From positions 1-64,000 of the forward strand of contig NZ_SGUC01000007.1 in NCBI RefSeq assembly GCF_005435165.1: DNA of 64,000 nucleotides, given 5' to 3'. The notes beneath the pieces are model-generated. The model was not told where the DNA came from and ran no database searches. It worked only from the letters and a program-made list of their open reading frames with translations. The translations under genes were made by a program, and so were the position numbers. Positions within the stretch are counted from its first letter, which is position 1; every line of letters begins with the position of its first letter. Source of the stretch: Halorubrum sp. GN11_10-6_MGM. Its GTDB lineage: Archaea; Halobacteriota; Halobacteria; Halobacteriales; Haloferacaceae. Below, piece by piece: positions 43,993-53,306 of this stretch.

Positions 43993-45594
43993 ATGACAGA
44001 GGCCGCGGACCGGATCTTCGTGAACGGGGAGGTACACACGCTCGCTGACCCGGACGCCGGCGGCGACGCGGTCCGCGAGGCGGTCGCCGTGCGCGACGGG
44101 AAAATCGTCCGGACCGGGCGGAGCCACGACGTGCGGCTGCTCGCGGGCGTCGAAACGGAGGTCGTGGACCTCGACGGGCGCGTCCTGCTCCCGGGGTTCG
44201 TCGACGCGCACACGCACCTGACCACCGTCGGCCGCTACCTCGTCCACGCCGACCTCTCCGCGGCGGACTCTCCGGACGCGGCCGTCGACCTGCTCGCCCA
44301 GCGCGCGGCGGAAGTGGAACCGGAGGGAAGCGGCGTCGAGGGCGACGACGACGCGACCGACTGGGTGCTCGGGTACGGCTACGACGAGTCGACGTGGGAC
44401 GAGTCGCGCTACCTCACCCGCGAAGACCTCGACCGCGTCTCGACCGAGCGCCCGGTGGCGGCGTTCCGCGAGGACATGCACGTCGCGGCGGTCAACGGCG
44501 TCGCGCTCGACCGGTTCGCCGACGAGTTGGCGGCCGCCCCGGACGGGACGGTGCCGACCGACGGCGACGGCGAGCCGACGGGGGTCCTGCTCGAAGCCGC
44601 GATCGATCCGATCTACCGCGCGGTCGAGCCGGACCGCGAGGAGACGCGCGCCGTCGTCGAGGCCGCGCTCGACGCCTGCGCCGAACGGGGGGTCACCGGC
44701 TTCCACGACATGGTCCGGAACTCGCACGCGCCGCGCGTCTACCGCGACCTCGACGCGGCCGGCGAGCTCACCGCCCGCGTCCGGATCAACTACTGGAGCG
44801 ACCACCTCGACGCGGTCCGCGAGGCCGGACTCGCGACGAACGCCGGGAGCGACTTCGTCGAGACCGGCGCGATCAAGTCGTACACCGACGGGAGCCTCGG
44901 CGGCCGGACGGCCCGGCTCTCGGAACCGTACGCGGACGCCCCTGACGAGACCGGCCAGTGGGTCGTCGACCCCGAGGAACTGCGCGAAGCCGTGACGGAC
45001 GCGACCGAGGCGGGCTTCCAGTTCACCGCGCACGCCATCGGCGACGAGGCGGTCGACGCCGTCCTCGACGCCTACGAGGAGGCCTCGGAGACCAACCCGG
45101 CCGAGGCCCGCCACCGCGTCGAACACGTCGAAATGGCGGACGACGACGCGATCGAGCGGCTCGCGGAGACGGGCGTCGTCGCCAGCGTCCAGCCGAACTT
45201 CCTGAAGTGGGCGGACGAGGGCGGCCTGTACGAGGAACGGCTGGGGAAAGAGCGGACGGCCCGAACGAACCGCTACCGCGACATGCTCGACGCGGGAGTC
45301 GAGCTCGCGTTCGGCTCCGACGGGATGCCGATGGACCCGCTCGTCGGCGTCCACCACGCGGTCAACGCCCCCGCGGAGGCGCAGCGGCTGACCGTCACCG
45401 AGGCGCTGCGCGCGTACACGAGCGGCGCCGCCTACGCCGGCTTCGACGAGGACCGGTTCGGCACGATCGAGCCGGGCAAGCGCGCGGACCTCGTCGCGCT
45501 CGACGCGTCCCCGTGGGAGCACGCCGACGCGATCGACGAGGTAGACGTCGCGCTGACGGTCGTCGACGGCGAGGTCGTGTTCGACGGGCGGTAG
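43993..45594 (+). CDS. YtcJ-like amidohydrolase
   Basis: The 533-residue protein has the large-amidohydrolase layout. An N-terminal beta domain (NGEVHTLADPD, GRVLLPGFVDAHTHL) is followed by a TIM barrel with metal His in VDAHTH, the catalytic Lys region GAIKSYTDGSLGGRTA, FTAHAIGDEA, HRVEHVEMA and AFGSDGMPMD. The C-terminal strand is TIEPGKRADLVALDASP. This family hydrolyses amide or ester bonds; the substrate is unknown. Start at the ATG at 43993 is supported by a TATA-like GGTTAACAC about 22 nt upstream. Confidence 0.88.
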   Translation: MTEAADRIFVNGEVHTLADPDAGGDAVREAVAVRDGKIVRTGRSHDVRLLAGVETEVVDLDGRVLLPGFVDAHTHLTTVGRYLVHADLSAADSPDAAVDLLAQRAAEVEPEGSGVEGDDDATDWVLGYGYDESTWDESRYLTREDLDRVSTERPVAAFREDMHVAAVNGVALDRFADELAAAPDGTVPTDGDGEPTGVLLEAAIDPIYRAVEPDREETRAVVEAALDACAERGVTGFHDMVRNSHAPRVYRDLDAAGELTARVRINYWSDHLDAVREAGLATNAGSDFVETGAIKSYTDGSLGGRTARLSEPYADAPDETGQWVVDPEELREAVTDATEAGFQFTAHAIGDEAVDAVLDAYEEASETNPAEARHRVEHVEMADDDAIERLAETGVVASVQPNFLKWADEGGLYEERLGKERTARTNRYRDMLDAGVELAFGSDGMPMDPLVGVHHAVNAPAEAQRLTVTEALRAYTSGAAYAGFDEDRFGTIEPGKRADLVALDASPWEHADAIDEVDVALTVVDGEVVFDGR

Positions 45595-45689
45595 TCGGCG
45601 GCCGAGAACCCCCCGGTCGGCGACCCGTGAAACCCGCAATCGCTGCCAAGAAACAGCAATTATTAATCGTGTAGTTCGAAGGCGAAGGC

Positions 45690-45941
45690 ATGGCAGAGAT
45701 AGCTATCGAGTACGCCGCGGGGAACCGCCTCCGCTCGGAGGCGGAGACCGCCAGACGGCTCATCAACGCGTACCTCGGTGACCGTCCCGACGTCGACGCC
45801 GTCACCCTGTCGCCCTCCGCGGACTCGGTCTTCTGCGTCAGCGTCGAAGGCGACCGCATCTGGTGTACCGACCCGCGCGAGTGGATCGACGCGATGGAGG
45901 CGGTGACCGCCGCGCGACGGCGGCTCTCTGAGGTCTCGTAA
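45690..45941 (+). CDS. Small conserved haloarchaeal protein, 83 aa
   Basis: The 83-residue protein starts MAEIAIEYAAGNRLRSEAET and carries ADSVFCVSVEGDRIWCTDPR, with two Cys. There is no membrane segment. A TATA-like AATTATTAATCG lies about 27 nt before the ATG, a good leaderless promoter. It is convergent with the agmatinase gene. I do not know a function. Confidence 0.72.
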   Translation: MAEIAIEYAAGNRLRSEAETARRLINAYLGDRPDVDAVTLSPSADSVFCVSVEGDRIWCTDPREWIDAMEAVTAARRRLSEVS

Positions 45942-45951
45942 ACGGTCGCCG

Positions 45952-46827
45952 TCAGTCGGCCGACTCGGCGGCGGCCGCCGCGTGTGAGTGCGCGAACTCC
46001 CGCAGCAGCTTGCCCGCGAGCGCCGCCGCCTGCCCGTCGTCGCGGTCGTTCACCTCGACGACGTCGAACCCCTCGGTGTGCGGGGCGACCGCCCGGACGA
46101 GGTCGCGCACCTCCCGCGGTTCGAGCCCGAACGGTTCCATCGTTCCCGTCCCCGGAGCGTAGCCGGGGTCGAGGCCGTCGATATCGATCGAACAGTACAC
46201 CGACTCGCCGGCGAACCGCTCCGCGGACGGGGATGACGCGTCCCCGCCCCCCGCGTCGCCGCCGAGCGCGTCGATCCACTCCCGGGCGTCCTCGGGCGCG
46301 ACGACCTCCACGTCGGCGTCCGCGGCGCGGTCCCACTCCGCCTCGGAGCCGGTGCGGGCGCCGACGATCACCGCGCGGTCGACGCCGAGGTCGTCGAGGC
46401 ACCGCCGGGTGACGCAGGCGTGGTTCCACGGGTTCCCGTCGTACGCCTCGCGGAGGTCGAGGTGGGCGTCGCAGACGACGAGGACGTCGGGGTCGACGGC
46501 CTCGACGCCCGCGTAGGTGACGGTGTGTTCGCCGCCGACGAGCAGCGGCGTCGCGTCGTCGTAGGCGACGCTCCGAAGCTCCGCGGCGAGGTGATCGAGG
46601 TACGCCTCGACGTCGTCCCACGGGCGCACGTCGCCCGCATCGCCGACGCCGAGCGCGGAGAAGCGGCTGTCGGTGCGGCGGTCGTAGTCGTCGTAGCTCT
46701 CGGCGAATCGCCGGACCCGGTCCGGTCCGAACCGGGCGCCCGGCTGAAAGGTGGTCGTGGCGTCGAGCGGAGCGCCGACGACCACGTAGGAAGCAGTTTC
46801 GCGGTCCGTCGTCGCTCCGGGGAACAT
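45952..46827 (-). CDS. speB: Agmatinase-like ureohydrolase (arginase family)
   Basis: The 291-residue manganese enzyme has the family metal motifs GGEH, DAHLDLREAY and SIDIDGLDPGYAPGTG. It hydrolyses agmatine or an agmatinylated substrate to release urea. It follows the eIF5A gene after only 6 bp on the same strand. In Haloferax volcanii, published work shows that hypusine on eIF5A is made from agmatine and that an agmatinase-like protein encoded next to eIF5A is needed. This gene is the likely counterpart, so its true substrate may be agmatinylated eIF5A rather than free agmatine. Confidence 0.9.
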   Translation of the reverse strand: MFPGATTDRETASYVVVGAPLDATTTFQPGARFGPDRVRRFAESYDDYDRRTDSRFSALGVGDAGDVRPWDDVEAYLDHLAAELRSVAYDDATPLLVGGEHTVTYAGVEAVDPDVLVVCDAHLDLREAYDGNPWNHACVTRRCLDDLGVDRAVIVGARTGSEAEWDRAADADVEVVAPEDAREWIDALGGDAGGGDASSPSAERFAGESVYCSIDIDGLDPGYAPGTGTMEPFGLEPREVRDLVRAVAPHTEGFDVVEVNDRDDGQAAALAGKLLREFAHSHAAAAAESAD

Positions 46828-46833
46828 ACCCGA

Positions 46834-47211
46834 TTACCCGAGGATCTTCCGTTGGCCCTCGTAGTCGAGGTACTCGATGTTGTCGTCGGACTCGAAGTCC
46901 TCGCCCTCGGGGATGCGCATCGTGAACGTGTCGTAGGTGTCCAGGTCCATCACCTGGACCTCGTCGCCGCTGACGTTGACGACCTGGCCCTGCTTGCGCT
47001 CGATGATCGGGACCCACACCTTCGCGTCGACCGGCTGCGAGAGCGAGCGCTTCTTGTCGTCGAAGACGCCCTTGCCCTCGACGCGGGCCTTGGCGCTGCC
47101 GTGTTTCCCGGGTTTGGCGGTGCTGTAATGATTGATCTTACAGGGCGCGTCGTCCATCATCACGTAGCTGCCCTCCTGGAGTTCGCGAACCTGCTTCTGC
47201 TCTCGCGGCAT
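46834..47211 (-). CDS. eif5A: Translation initiation factor 5A (eIF5A)
   Basis: The 125-residue factor helps ribosomes through difficult peptide bonds. The hypusine Lys is Lys36 in [11 protein letters not shown], in the loop of the N-terminal SH3-like domain. The C-terminal OB-fold starts near [15 protein letters not shown]. Start at the ATG at 47211 ([11 protein letters not shown]) is supported by a TATA-like GTTTATACC about 22-25 nt upstream. A longer open frame upstream crosses this promoter. The next gene is the agmatinase homologue. Confidence 0.96.
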   Translation of the reverse strand: MPREQKQVRELQEGSYVMMDDAPCKINHYSTAKPGKHGSAKARVEGKGVFDDKKRSLSQPVDAKVWVPIIERKQGQVVNVSGDEVQVMDLDTYDTFTMRIPEGEDFESDDNIEYLDYEGQRKILG

Positions 47212-47360
47212 GAACGACTTTTCCCGCGGGGCGGGTATAAACGGTTTGGAACGGCGGCGCTCGCGAAATCCGGAGCGTCCGTACCCGACGCCCGACTCGG
47301 GAACTCCGCCGGCCGGCCCCGAGGAAAACACTCAACAGGCCCCGCATTGGATCGCCGGGC

Positions 47361-48233
47361 GTGTCCCCGACCGGCCCCCTCTCTCCGGACGCACCGCTCT
47401 CGACCGTCGCCGACCTCGTCGCGACCGGCGCCGCCGCCACCGTCGACCCGGCCGCGGTCCCCCTGAACGGCGACGGGCTCGTGGTCGCCGGAGCGGTGAT
47501 GGCCGGCGGCTTCGCGCTGATCGCCGGTATCGCGGTGTACGCGCTCCGCTCCAGTGACGAGCGGGTTGACCGCGTCGCCGACGCGCTCGCTGACGACCAC
47601 CCCTCACCGACCGACGCCCCGCTTCGCGAGGGAGCGGACGTCCCCGCCGACGCCTCGCTCCACGAGGTCGCCGAACACGACGACGGCGACCCGGTGTACG
47701 TCCCGGTCGTGCGCCTCCCGTTGGCGACGAGCGACCCCGGACGGGACGGCGTCTACCGCCACGCCGCCCGCGCGGCCGCGGCGCTCCACGACGAGTTCGA
47801 CCGCGCGCACGTCCGCGGGTACGACGTCGAGTTCGGTCTCGACGACGGGTCGCTAGGCGGCGTGGGACGAACGGTGAAACGGGTCGCGGTCACGCCGGAG
47901 CTCGCCGAGCGCCTCCGCGACCCGGACTACGACCACCGCGACCTCCGGAGTGACGTGGAGGACGGAGACAACGGCGACCCCGGCGTTCCTCCCGTCGACT
48001 GGGGCGACGCGGTGAACTACGCGAACGGCGGCGGATCGGCCGCGGCGAGCGGCGCCGACCGCTGCGACGTAGCGACGAGCGGCGCGGCGAACGCGACGAC
48101 GTCGCGGCAGCCGGGCGTGTTCGGAAAAGCTGACGCGGCTACGGATCGAGCTCGTCGACGTACTCTTCCGGCTCCTCGTCGTCGCCGACGTTCCCGTCCG
48201 GCGGGACGAGCTGCCCCGTGTACAGGTAGCTGA
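47361..48233 (+). CDS. Haloarchaeal membrane-anchored protein with an unusual overlapping C-terminus
   Basis: The open frame of 290 residues starts at a GTG at 47361. A hydrophobic helix at about residues 42-62 (VVAGAVMAGGFALIAGIAVY) is followed by an acidic soluble part (VYVPVVRLPLATSDPGRDG, AHVRGYDVEFGLDDGSLGG). The last about 32 residues are Arg/Pro-rich and lie on the antisense strand of the 94-residue membrane protein gene, with 95 bp of overlap. That tail looks non-coding. Either the frame has lost its original stop or a frameshift lies upstream. No family recognised. Confidence 0.6.
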   Translation: MSPTGPLSPDAPLSTVADLVATGAAATVDPAAVPLNGDGLVVAGAVMAGGFALIAGIAVYALRSSDERVDRVADALADDHPSPTDAPLREGADVPADASLHEVAEHDDGDPVYVPVVRLPLATSDPGRDGVYRHAARAAAALHDEFDRAHVRGYDVEFGLDDGSLGGVGRTVKRVAVTPELAERLRDPDYDHRDLRSDVEDGDNGDPGVPPVDWGDAVNYANGGGSAAASGADRCDVATSGAANATTSRQPGVFGKADAATDRARRRTLPAPRRRRRSRPAGRAAPCTGS

Positions 48234-48423
48234 CGACGAACATGACGATGAAGCCCACGCCGACCGCGGCGGTCGTCCGCACCACGAACGGGAAGTCGAC
48301 GAAGTAGAGCGCGCGGTCCGCGATCGCGATGGCGACCGCCGCGGTCACCAGTATCTTCTGCTCGTCGGTGGGGTCGCGGACGAACTCGACCACGTCTTCC
48401 TTGAGGTCGCCGAAGAAGCCCAT
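48139..48423 (-). CDS. Small two-helix membrane protein, 94 aa
   Basis: The 94-residue protein starts MGFFGDLKEDVVEFVRDPTD. Two hydrophobic helices at about 24-40 and 46-68 are followed by an acidic tail (DDEEPEEYVDELDP). The ATG shares its A with the TGA of the aminotransferase, so they are probably co-translated. The family is known to me only as haloarchaeal hypothetical. Confidence 0.75.
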   Translation of the reverse strand: MGFFGDLKEDVVEFVRDPTDEQKILVTAAVAIAIADRALYFVDFPFVVRTTAAVGVGFIVMFVVSYLYTGQLVPPDGNVGDDEEPEEYVDELDP

Positions 48424-49598
48424 CAGGCGTCACCTCCGGTCGCCGCGGCCGAGTCGGACGCCGTCGCGTGGTCTTCGATCACGCGGGTCACGCGGTCGAG
48501 GCCGTCTTCCAGCTCCTCGGTCGGAAGCCCGAACCCGATCCGGAAGCGCTCCGGGAAGCCGAACAGGTGTCCGGGCGCGAGGACGACGCTCGCTTCCTCG
48601 ACGACGGTCCGGCAGAACGCCTCCGCGTCGTCGAACCCGTCGGGGACCGTCACGAACGCGTTGACGCCGACCGGGTCGTACCAGTCGAGGCCGTGGCGGT
48701 CGACCCACTCCGCGACGCGGTCGCGGTGGTCGGCCGCCAGCTCGCGGTTCTCCGTGAGGATGTGGTCCTCGCGCCGCCCGAGCGCCTGCTTCGCGACGTG
48801 TTGGCCGAACAGGCTCGGCGAGATGGTGGTGTAGTCCTTCCAGCGCCACGCGCGCTCGACGACCGGCTCCGGGCCGGCGATCCAGCCGAATCGGAGGCCG
48901 GCGAGCCCGTACGCCTTCGTGAGGCTGGTCGTCGAGATCCCGTGCGCGCCGTAGCTCGCGACCGGCGGCTGCGGCTCCTCGGCGAGCAGGCGGTACACCT
49001 CGTCGCACAGCAGGTAGGCGTCGCGCTCGACCGCCACGTCGTACACCGCCCGCATCGCGGCCTCGTCGTGGTGCCGCCCGGTCGGGTTGTTCGGGTTGTT
49101 GACGACGATCACGGCGGTGTCGTCGCGCGCGGCCTCGGCGACCGCGTCGGGATCGAGCTCCCACTCCGGCGGCTCCAGTTCGACGCGGGTCACGTCGCCG
49201 AACGCGTCGGGCACGGCGTGGAGCGCCTGATAGGTCGGGGTGACGACGACGGCGTGGGTGCCGGAGCCGATTCCGGACTCGCCGCTCGCTCCCTCGGCGT
49301 CGCCCTCGCTGCCGTCGACCGGCCCCTCGTCGCCGAGCAGCGAGAGGAACGTCAGGAAGTTCGCCTCCTGTGTGCCGCAGGTGAAGAGGACTTCGTCGGC
49401 GGCCCGGTCGTAGCGGTCGCCGACGGCCGCCCGGAACTCGGGATCGCCGTTCGTCGGGATGACGTAGTCGAGCTTCCCCGGGTCGAGGTCGAACCGACTC
49501 GCGTCGAGCGAGCGGATGCCGCTCTCGGCCAGCATGATGTCGGCCTCGTGTTCGTACTCCGCGAACCAGCGTTCGAGGCCGAACGGGTCGATGCGCAT
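48423..49598 (-). CDS. Class I/II aminotransferase (PLP dependent)
   Basis: The 391-residue enzyme has the fold type I aminotransferase blocks: YVIPTNGDPEFRAAVGDRY, NNPNNPTGRH with the PLP-ring Asn, LLCDEVYRLL with the pyridine-N Asp, and the PLP Lys228 in STTSLTKAYGLAGLRFGW (read in part). C-terminal RIGFGLP holds the carboxylate-binding Arg. The amino acid substrate is unknown; a Gly/Ser-rich loop (DGSEGDAEGASGESGIGSG) is inserted before the first PLP-domain strand. It precedes the small membrane protein. Confidence 0.9.
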   Translation of the reverse strand: MRIDPFGLERWFAEYEHEADIMLAESGIRSLDASRFDLDPGKLDYVIPTNGDPEFRAAVGDRYDRAADEVLFTCGTQEANFLTFLSLLGDEGPVDGSEGDAEGASGESGIGSGTHAVVVTPTYQALHAVPDAFGDVTRVELEPPEWELDPDAVAEAARDDTAVIVVNNPNNPTGRHHDEAAMRAVYDVAVERDAYLLCDEVYRLLAEEPQPPVASYGAHGISTTSLTKAYGLAGLRFGWIAGPEPVVERAWRWKDYTTISPSLFGQHVAKQALGRREDHILTENRELAADHRDRVAEWVDRHGLDWYDPVGVNAFVTVPDGFDDAEAFCRTVVEEASVVLAPGHLFGFPERFRIGFGLPTEELEDGLDRVTRVIEDHATASDSAAATGGDA

Positions 49599-49775
49599 AC
49601 CCGTTATCGGGCGGGCGCGAGGTTAGGTGCTGTGGTATCGGGTGCCCGGCGCCGCGAGCGGTCGGGTCCCCCCCCCGCGCCGCCGCGACCCTCGGAGCCC
49701 GTCCGCGGGGATCTCCGAGCCCGTCCGCGGGGACCCCACCGCAACGACTTTCCTCGCCGATCGCGACAGGGCGAC

Positions 49776-50810
49776 ATGGTTCTCAACCGGCAGCGGCTGT
49801 TGGGCGTGCTGCTCGTCGCACTCGCGACGCTCGCGGCGGCCGTGCTGGCGGAGGTGCTGCGGACGGTCGTGTTCGCGGTCACCGTCGCGTACGTCCTGTA
49901 CCCCCTCCGGCAGCGGCTCGTCGGTCGCGGGCTCTCGCGCCGGATCGCGTGCGCCGCCGCCACCGCCGTCGCCTTCGCCGGCGCCACGCTCCTCGTGGCG
50001 CCACTCCTGTACGCCCTCTACCGGCGGCGGTCGGAGCTGATCGCCATCCTCGAAGGGATTCCCGACTTCGTGCCGATCAGCGTCGGCGGGTTCGAGACGG
50101 TCGTCGAGATCGCGCCCTTCGCCGCGGCGGCCGAGGCGTTCGTCCGGGACGTCGCGCTCGCGCTCGCGGGCGCGGCGCCCGTGCTCGTCTTGGAACTCGT
50201 CGTGTTCACCTTCCTCGTGTACGGTATCCTCTACCGGCCGGGAGCGGTCGGAACGGCCGTCCTCGGCGTCCTGCCGGCCGAATACCACGACATTCCGACC
50301 CGGCTCCACGAGCGGACGCGCGAGACGTTGTACTCGATCTACGTGCTCCAGGCCGCGACCGCGGCCGGGACCTTCGTCCTCGCGCTCGCGGTGTTCCGGC
50401 TCCTCGGCTACGGCTCGCCGGTCCTGCTGGCCGTCGTCGCGGGGATCCTCCAGTTCATCCCCGTCGTCGGGCCGAGCGTGCTGATCGTCGCGCTCGGGGC
50501 CGGCGACTTCCTCGTCGGCGAGACCGCCCGGGCGATCGCCGTACTCGTGATCGGACTCGTCGTCGTCGCCTTCGTCCCGGACGCGGTGATCCGGACGCAA
50601 CTCGCCGACTGGACCGGCCGGATCTCGCCGGGGCTGTACTTCGTCGGGTTCGTCGGCGGTATCCTCACGCTCGGCGCGATCGGCGTCATCGTCGGTCCCC
50701 TCGTCGTGTCGCTGCTGCTCGAAGTGATCGACATGCTCTCCGAGGAGGGCGCGGCGGCAGACGCGAGAGAGGAGGGCGCGACGGTGACAAGCGCGGATGC
50801 CGACCGGTGA
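49776..50810 (+). CDS. AI-2E-family transporter
   Basis: The 344-residue protein has about eight helices and the family signature near the C-terminus (GAGILQFIPVVGPSVLIV; LLAVVAGILQFIPVVGP). The family includes TqsA and Na+/H+ antiporter-like exporters in halophiles; the substrate here is unknown. Start at the ATG at 49776 begins the first helix, MVLNRQRLLGVLLVALATLA. A 16-19-bp direct repeat (CGAGCCCGTCCGCGGGGA) occurs twice about 40-80 bp upstream. Confidence 0.87.
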   Translation: MVLNRQRLLGVLLVALATLAAAVLAEVLRTVVFAVTVAYVLYPLRQRLVGRGLSRRIACAAATAVAFAGATLLVAPLLYALYRRRSELIAILEGIPDFVPISVGGFETVVEIAPFAAAAEAFVRDVALALAGAAPVLVLELVVFTFLVYGILYRPGAVGTAVLGVLPAEYHDIPTRLHERTRETLYSIYVLQAATAAGTFVLALAVFRLLGYGSPVLLAVVAGILQFIPVVGPSVLIVALGAGDFLVGETARAIAVLVIGLVVVAFVPDAVIRTQLADWTGRISPGLYFVGFVGGILTLGAIGVIVGPLVVSLLLEVIDMLSEEGAAADAREEGATVTSADADR

Positions 50811-50870
50811 CTTCCCGCGCCGTGACCACCGGCACGGCTTTCCCTCGCCCGCTCGTCCGTTCGGTATCTG

Positions 50871-52529
50871 ATGCCCCCGACGGATGCTCCCGATGCGGTC
50901 GCAGACGCTCCGAGCCTCGCGGCGCGACGAGTCGACGGTCTCGCGGACCGCGTCGCGCGCTCGGCGTCCCCCACACTCGGCTCCGAGACCGGCGCCGACG
51001 GTGCCGATTCCCCCGGCGCTATCGACGTCTTCGCCCCGGCGACCGACGAGCGGATCGGGAGTGTCCCGGCCTGTGACGCCGACGACGTCGAGGTCGCGGT
51101 CGAGCACTCTCGGGACGCGCAGGAAGCGTGGGCCGAGACTCCGCCCGCCGAGCGCGCCCGGATCGTCGAGCGATTCGGCGACCTCGTCGCGGACCGCCGC
51201 GAGGAGCTGCTCGACCTCCTCCAGCTGGAGACCGGAAAGTCACGGCGCACCGCGGTCGAGGAGCTGTTCGACGTGCCGACCGGCTGTTCGTACGTCGCGA
51301 GCGAGGCCCCGGGCGCGCTCGCCGAGGAACGGCGGCGGGGGGTCGCGCCCGGGATCGCGACCGCGACGGTCACCCGCGAGCCGGTCGGCGTCGTCGGGGT
51401 CATCTCGCCGTGGAACTACCCGCTGACGCTGTCGATGGCCGACGCGATCCCCGCGCTGGCCGCGGGCAACGCGGTCGTTCTCAAACCCGACGAGAAGACG
51501 CCGTACGGCGCGCTGCTGCTCGCCGAGCTGCTGGAGGTCGCCGGGCTCCCCGACGGGCTCTTTCAGGTCGTCACGGGGGAGGGGCCGACCGTCGGGCCGC
51601 CGCTTATCGACGCGGTCGACTACGTCGCCTTCACCGGCAGCACGGCGACGGGACGGACGATCGCGGAGCGCGCAGGGCAGAACCTGATCGGCTGTTCGCT
51701 GGAGCTGGGCGGCAACAACCCGCTCGTCGTGCTCGGCGACGCCGACGTCGACGAGGCCGCCCGGGGCGCGGTCCAGGCCTGCTTCTCCAACGCGGGCCAG
51801 CTCTGTCTCTCCGCCGAGCGGATCTACGTCGTCGAGTCCGCGTTCGACGCGTTCCTCGACGCGTTCGTCCGCGAGACCGAGGCGGTGACGCTCGGGACCG
51901 GCTACGACTACGACGCCGACCTCGGCTCGCTCGTCGACGCCGACCAGCTGGCGCGCGTCGAGTCGCACGTCGAAGACGCCCGCGAGCGCGGCGCGACGGT
52001 CGAGACCGGCGGCCGCGCGCGTCCGGAGGTCGGCCCGTACTGCTACGAGCCGACGGTCCTGACGGGCGTCGACCCGGACGCCTCGGTCGCCTGCGAGGAG
52101 ACGTTCGGCCCCGTCGTCGCGGTGACGCCGGTCCCGGACGCCGACGCGGCGGTCGCCGCCGCCAACGACTCGCCGTACGGACTCAACGCGAGCGTCTGGA
52201 CCGCGAACCGCGAGCGCGGCGCGGCGCTCGCCCGCGATATCGACTGCGGGACGGTGAACGTCAACGACGCCTTCCTCGCGACGTGGGGCGCCGTCGACGC
52301 GCCGATGGGCGGGTTCGGCGACTCCGGGCTCGGACGCCGGCACGGACGGGAGGGGATTCAGCGGTACACCGAGACGCGGACGGTGGGCGTCTCGCGGGTC
52401 GGCCCGCTGACGTTCCCGGAACGGCTCCCGACCGACTGGTTCGTGCGCGGCGCGTTCGCGGCGACGCGGATCGGGCGACGCATCAGGCGCGGCATCGACG
52501 CGGCCCGGCGGCGGCTCTCGCGGCGCTGA
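50871..52529 (+). CDS. NAD(P)-dependent aldehyde dehydrogenase
   Basis: The 552-residue enzyme oxidises an aldehyde to an acid. Family motifs are SPWNYPLTLSMADAIPALAA, the NAD-fold GSTATGR, ELGGNNP with the general-base Glu (about residue 279) and NAGQLCLSAER with the nucleophile Cys (about 312). The C-terminal MGGFGDSGLGRRHG closes the active site. The N-terminus has an acidic extension of about 50 residues. It resembles succinate-semialdehyde-type dehydrogenases, but the substrate is not certain. Confidence 0.92.
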   Translation: MPPTDAPDAVADAPSLAARRVDGLADRVARSASPTLGSETGADGADSPGAIDVFAPATDERIGSVPACDADDVEVAVEHSRDAQEAWAETPPAERARIVERFGDLVADRREELLDLLQLETGKSRRTAVEELFDVPTGCSYVASEAPGALAEERRRGVAPGIATATVTREPVGVVGVISPWNYPLTLSMADAIPALAAGNAVVLKPDEKTPYGALLLAELLEVAGLPDGLFQVVTGEGPTVGPPLIDAVDYVAFTGSTATGRTIAERAGQNLIGCSLELGGNNPLVVLGDADVDEAARGAVQACFSNAGQLCLSAERIYVVESAFDAFLDAFVRETEAVTLGTGYDYDADLGSLVDADQLARVESHVEDARERGATVETGGRARPEVGPYCYEPTVLTGVDPDASVACEETFGPVVAVTPVPDADAAVAAANDSPYGLNASVWTANRERGAALARDIDCGTVNVNDAFLATWGAVDAPMGGFGDSGLGRRHGREGIQRYTETRTVGVSRVGPLTFPERLPTDWFVRGAFAATRIGRRIRRGIDAARRRLSRR

Positions 52530-52624
52530 CGGGAACGGTAGTCCGGATCACGCTCCCGATCCGCACGGCTCGCGGCGGCAACGGATCAGAAAAATCGGCG
52601 TTCGTTCGACCGCGCGCGACCGGA

Positions 52625-53215
52625 TTACTCCGCGTCGTCGATCAGGTCGCCGAACACCGACGCCGCGGTGTCGGGCACGTCGAAGTCGTGGTAGTGCTCG
52701 CCCTTCTCGTTCGAGAGGATGTCGAGCGCGGCCGCGGCGCCGTCGCCGGCGGAGATGACCGCCTGCCACTCCTCGGCGCGGGCCATCGCGCCGGTCGCGT
52801 AGGCGCCCTCGACGCTGGTCTCCGTCGAGAGGTCGACGCTGACGGTGTCGTCGTCGTCGAACTCACAGCCGAGCGACTCCGCGAGGTCCCGCTTCGCGCC
52901 CGTCGCGAGGACGACGTAGTCGGCGTCGTACTCGTCTTCCTCGGTCGTCACGGTGAAGCCGTCGTCGGTCGACTCGACGCCGGTGACCTCCTCCCCCTGG
53001 TGGCGGTCAACGCCGAAGTCGTCGACCTGCTGGCGCGCGGTCGCCAGGAACTCGCTGCCGCCGACGGAGCCTACGCCGAGGTAGTTGAACAGGTGCGCCT
53101 TGTGCATCCACGTGTCGTTCGTGTCGAAGAGGACGGTGTCGAGGCCGTTCTTGCTCGCGAACAGTCCAGCGCTCAGTCCGGCCGGTCCACCGCCGACGAT
53201 TGCGACGTCTGTCAT
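52625..53215 (-). CDS. Short FAD/NAD(P)-binding oxidoreductase, thioredoxin-reductase-like
   Basis: The 196-residue protein has the FAD motif VAIVGGGPAGLSAGLFA and the ATG-type motif VVLATGAKRDLAE, plus YATGAMARAEEWQAVISAGDG at the C-terminal FAD-binding site. It lacks the CxxC redox pair and the separate NADPH domain of thioredoxin reductase, so it is a minimal flavoprotein. It is a frequent haloarchaeal protein of unknown role. A TATA-like CTTATGCC lies about 25 nt before the ATG. Confidence 0.85.
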   Translation of the reverse strand: MTDVAIVGGGPAGLSAGLFASKNGLDTVLFDTNDTWMHKAHLFNYLGVGSVGGSEFLATARQQVDDFGVDRHQGEEVTGVESTDDGFTVTTEEDEYDADYVVLATGAKRDLAESLGCEFDDDDTVSVDLSTETSVEGAYATGAMARAEEWQAVISAGDGAAAALDILSNEKGEHYHDFDVPDTAASVFGDLIDDAE

Positions 53216-53306
53216 ACCGCCATATCACGTCGCCCGGGCATAAGGGTTGACGGAAGCGGGGATCGACGGGGGCGGCGCGCCCGACGCCGGCCGTGATCCG
53301 ACGCCG

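Noticed and set aside
48468-50810. A 780-residue extension of the AI-2E transporter
   Set aside because: The upstream part is antisense to the aminotransferase and lacks hydrophobic character; the protein starts at the ATG at 49776.
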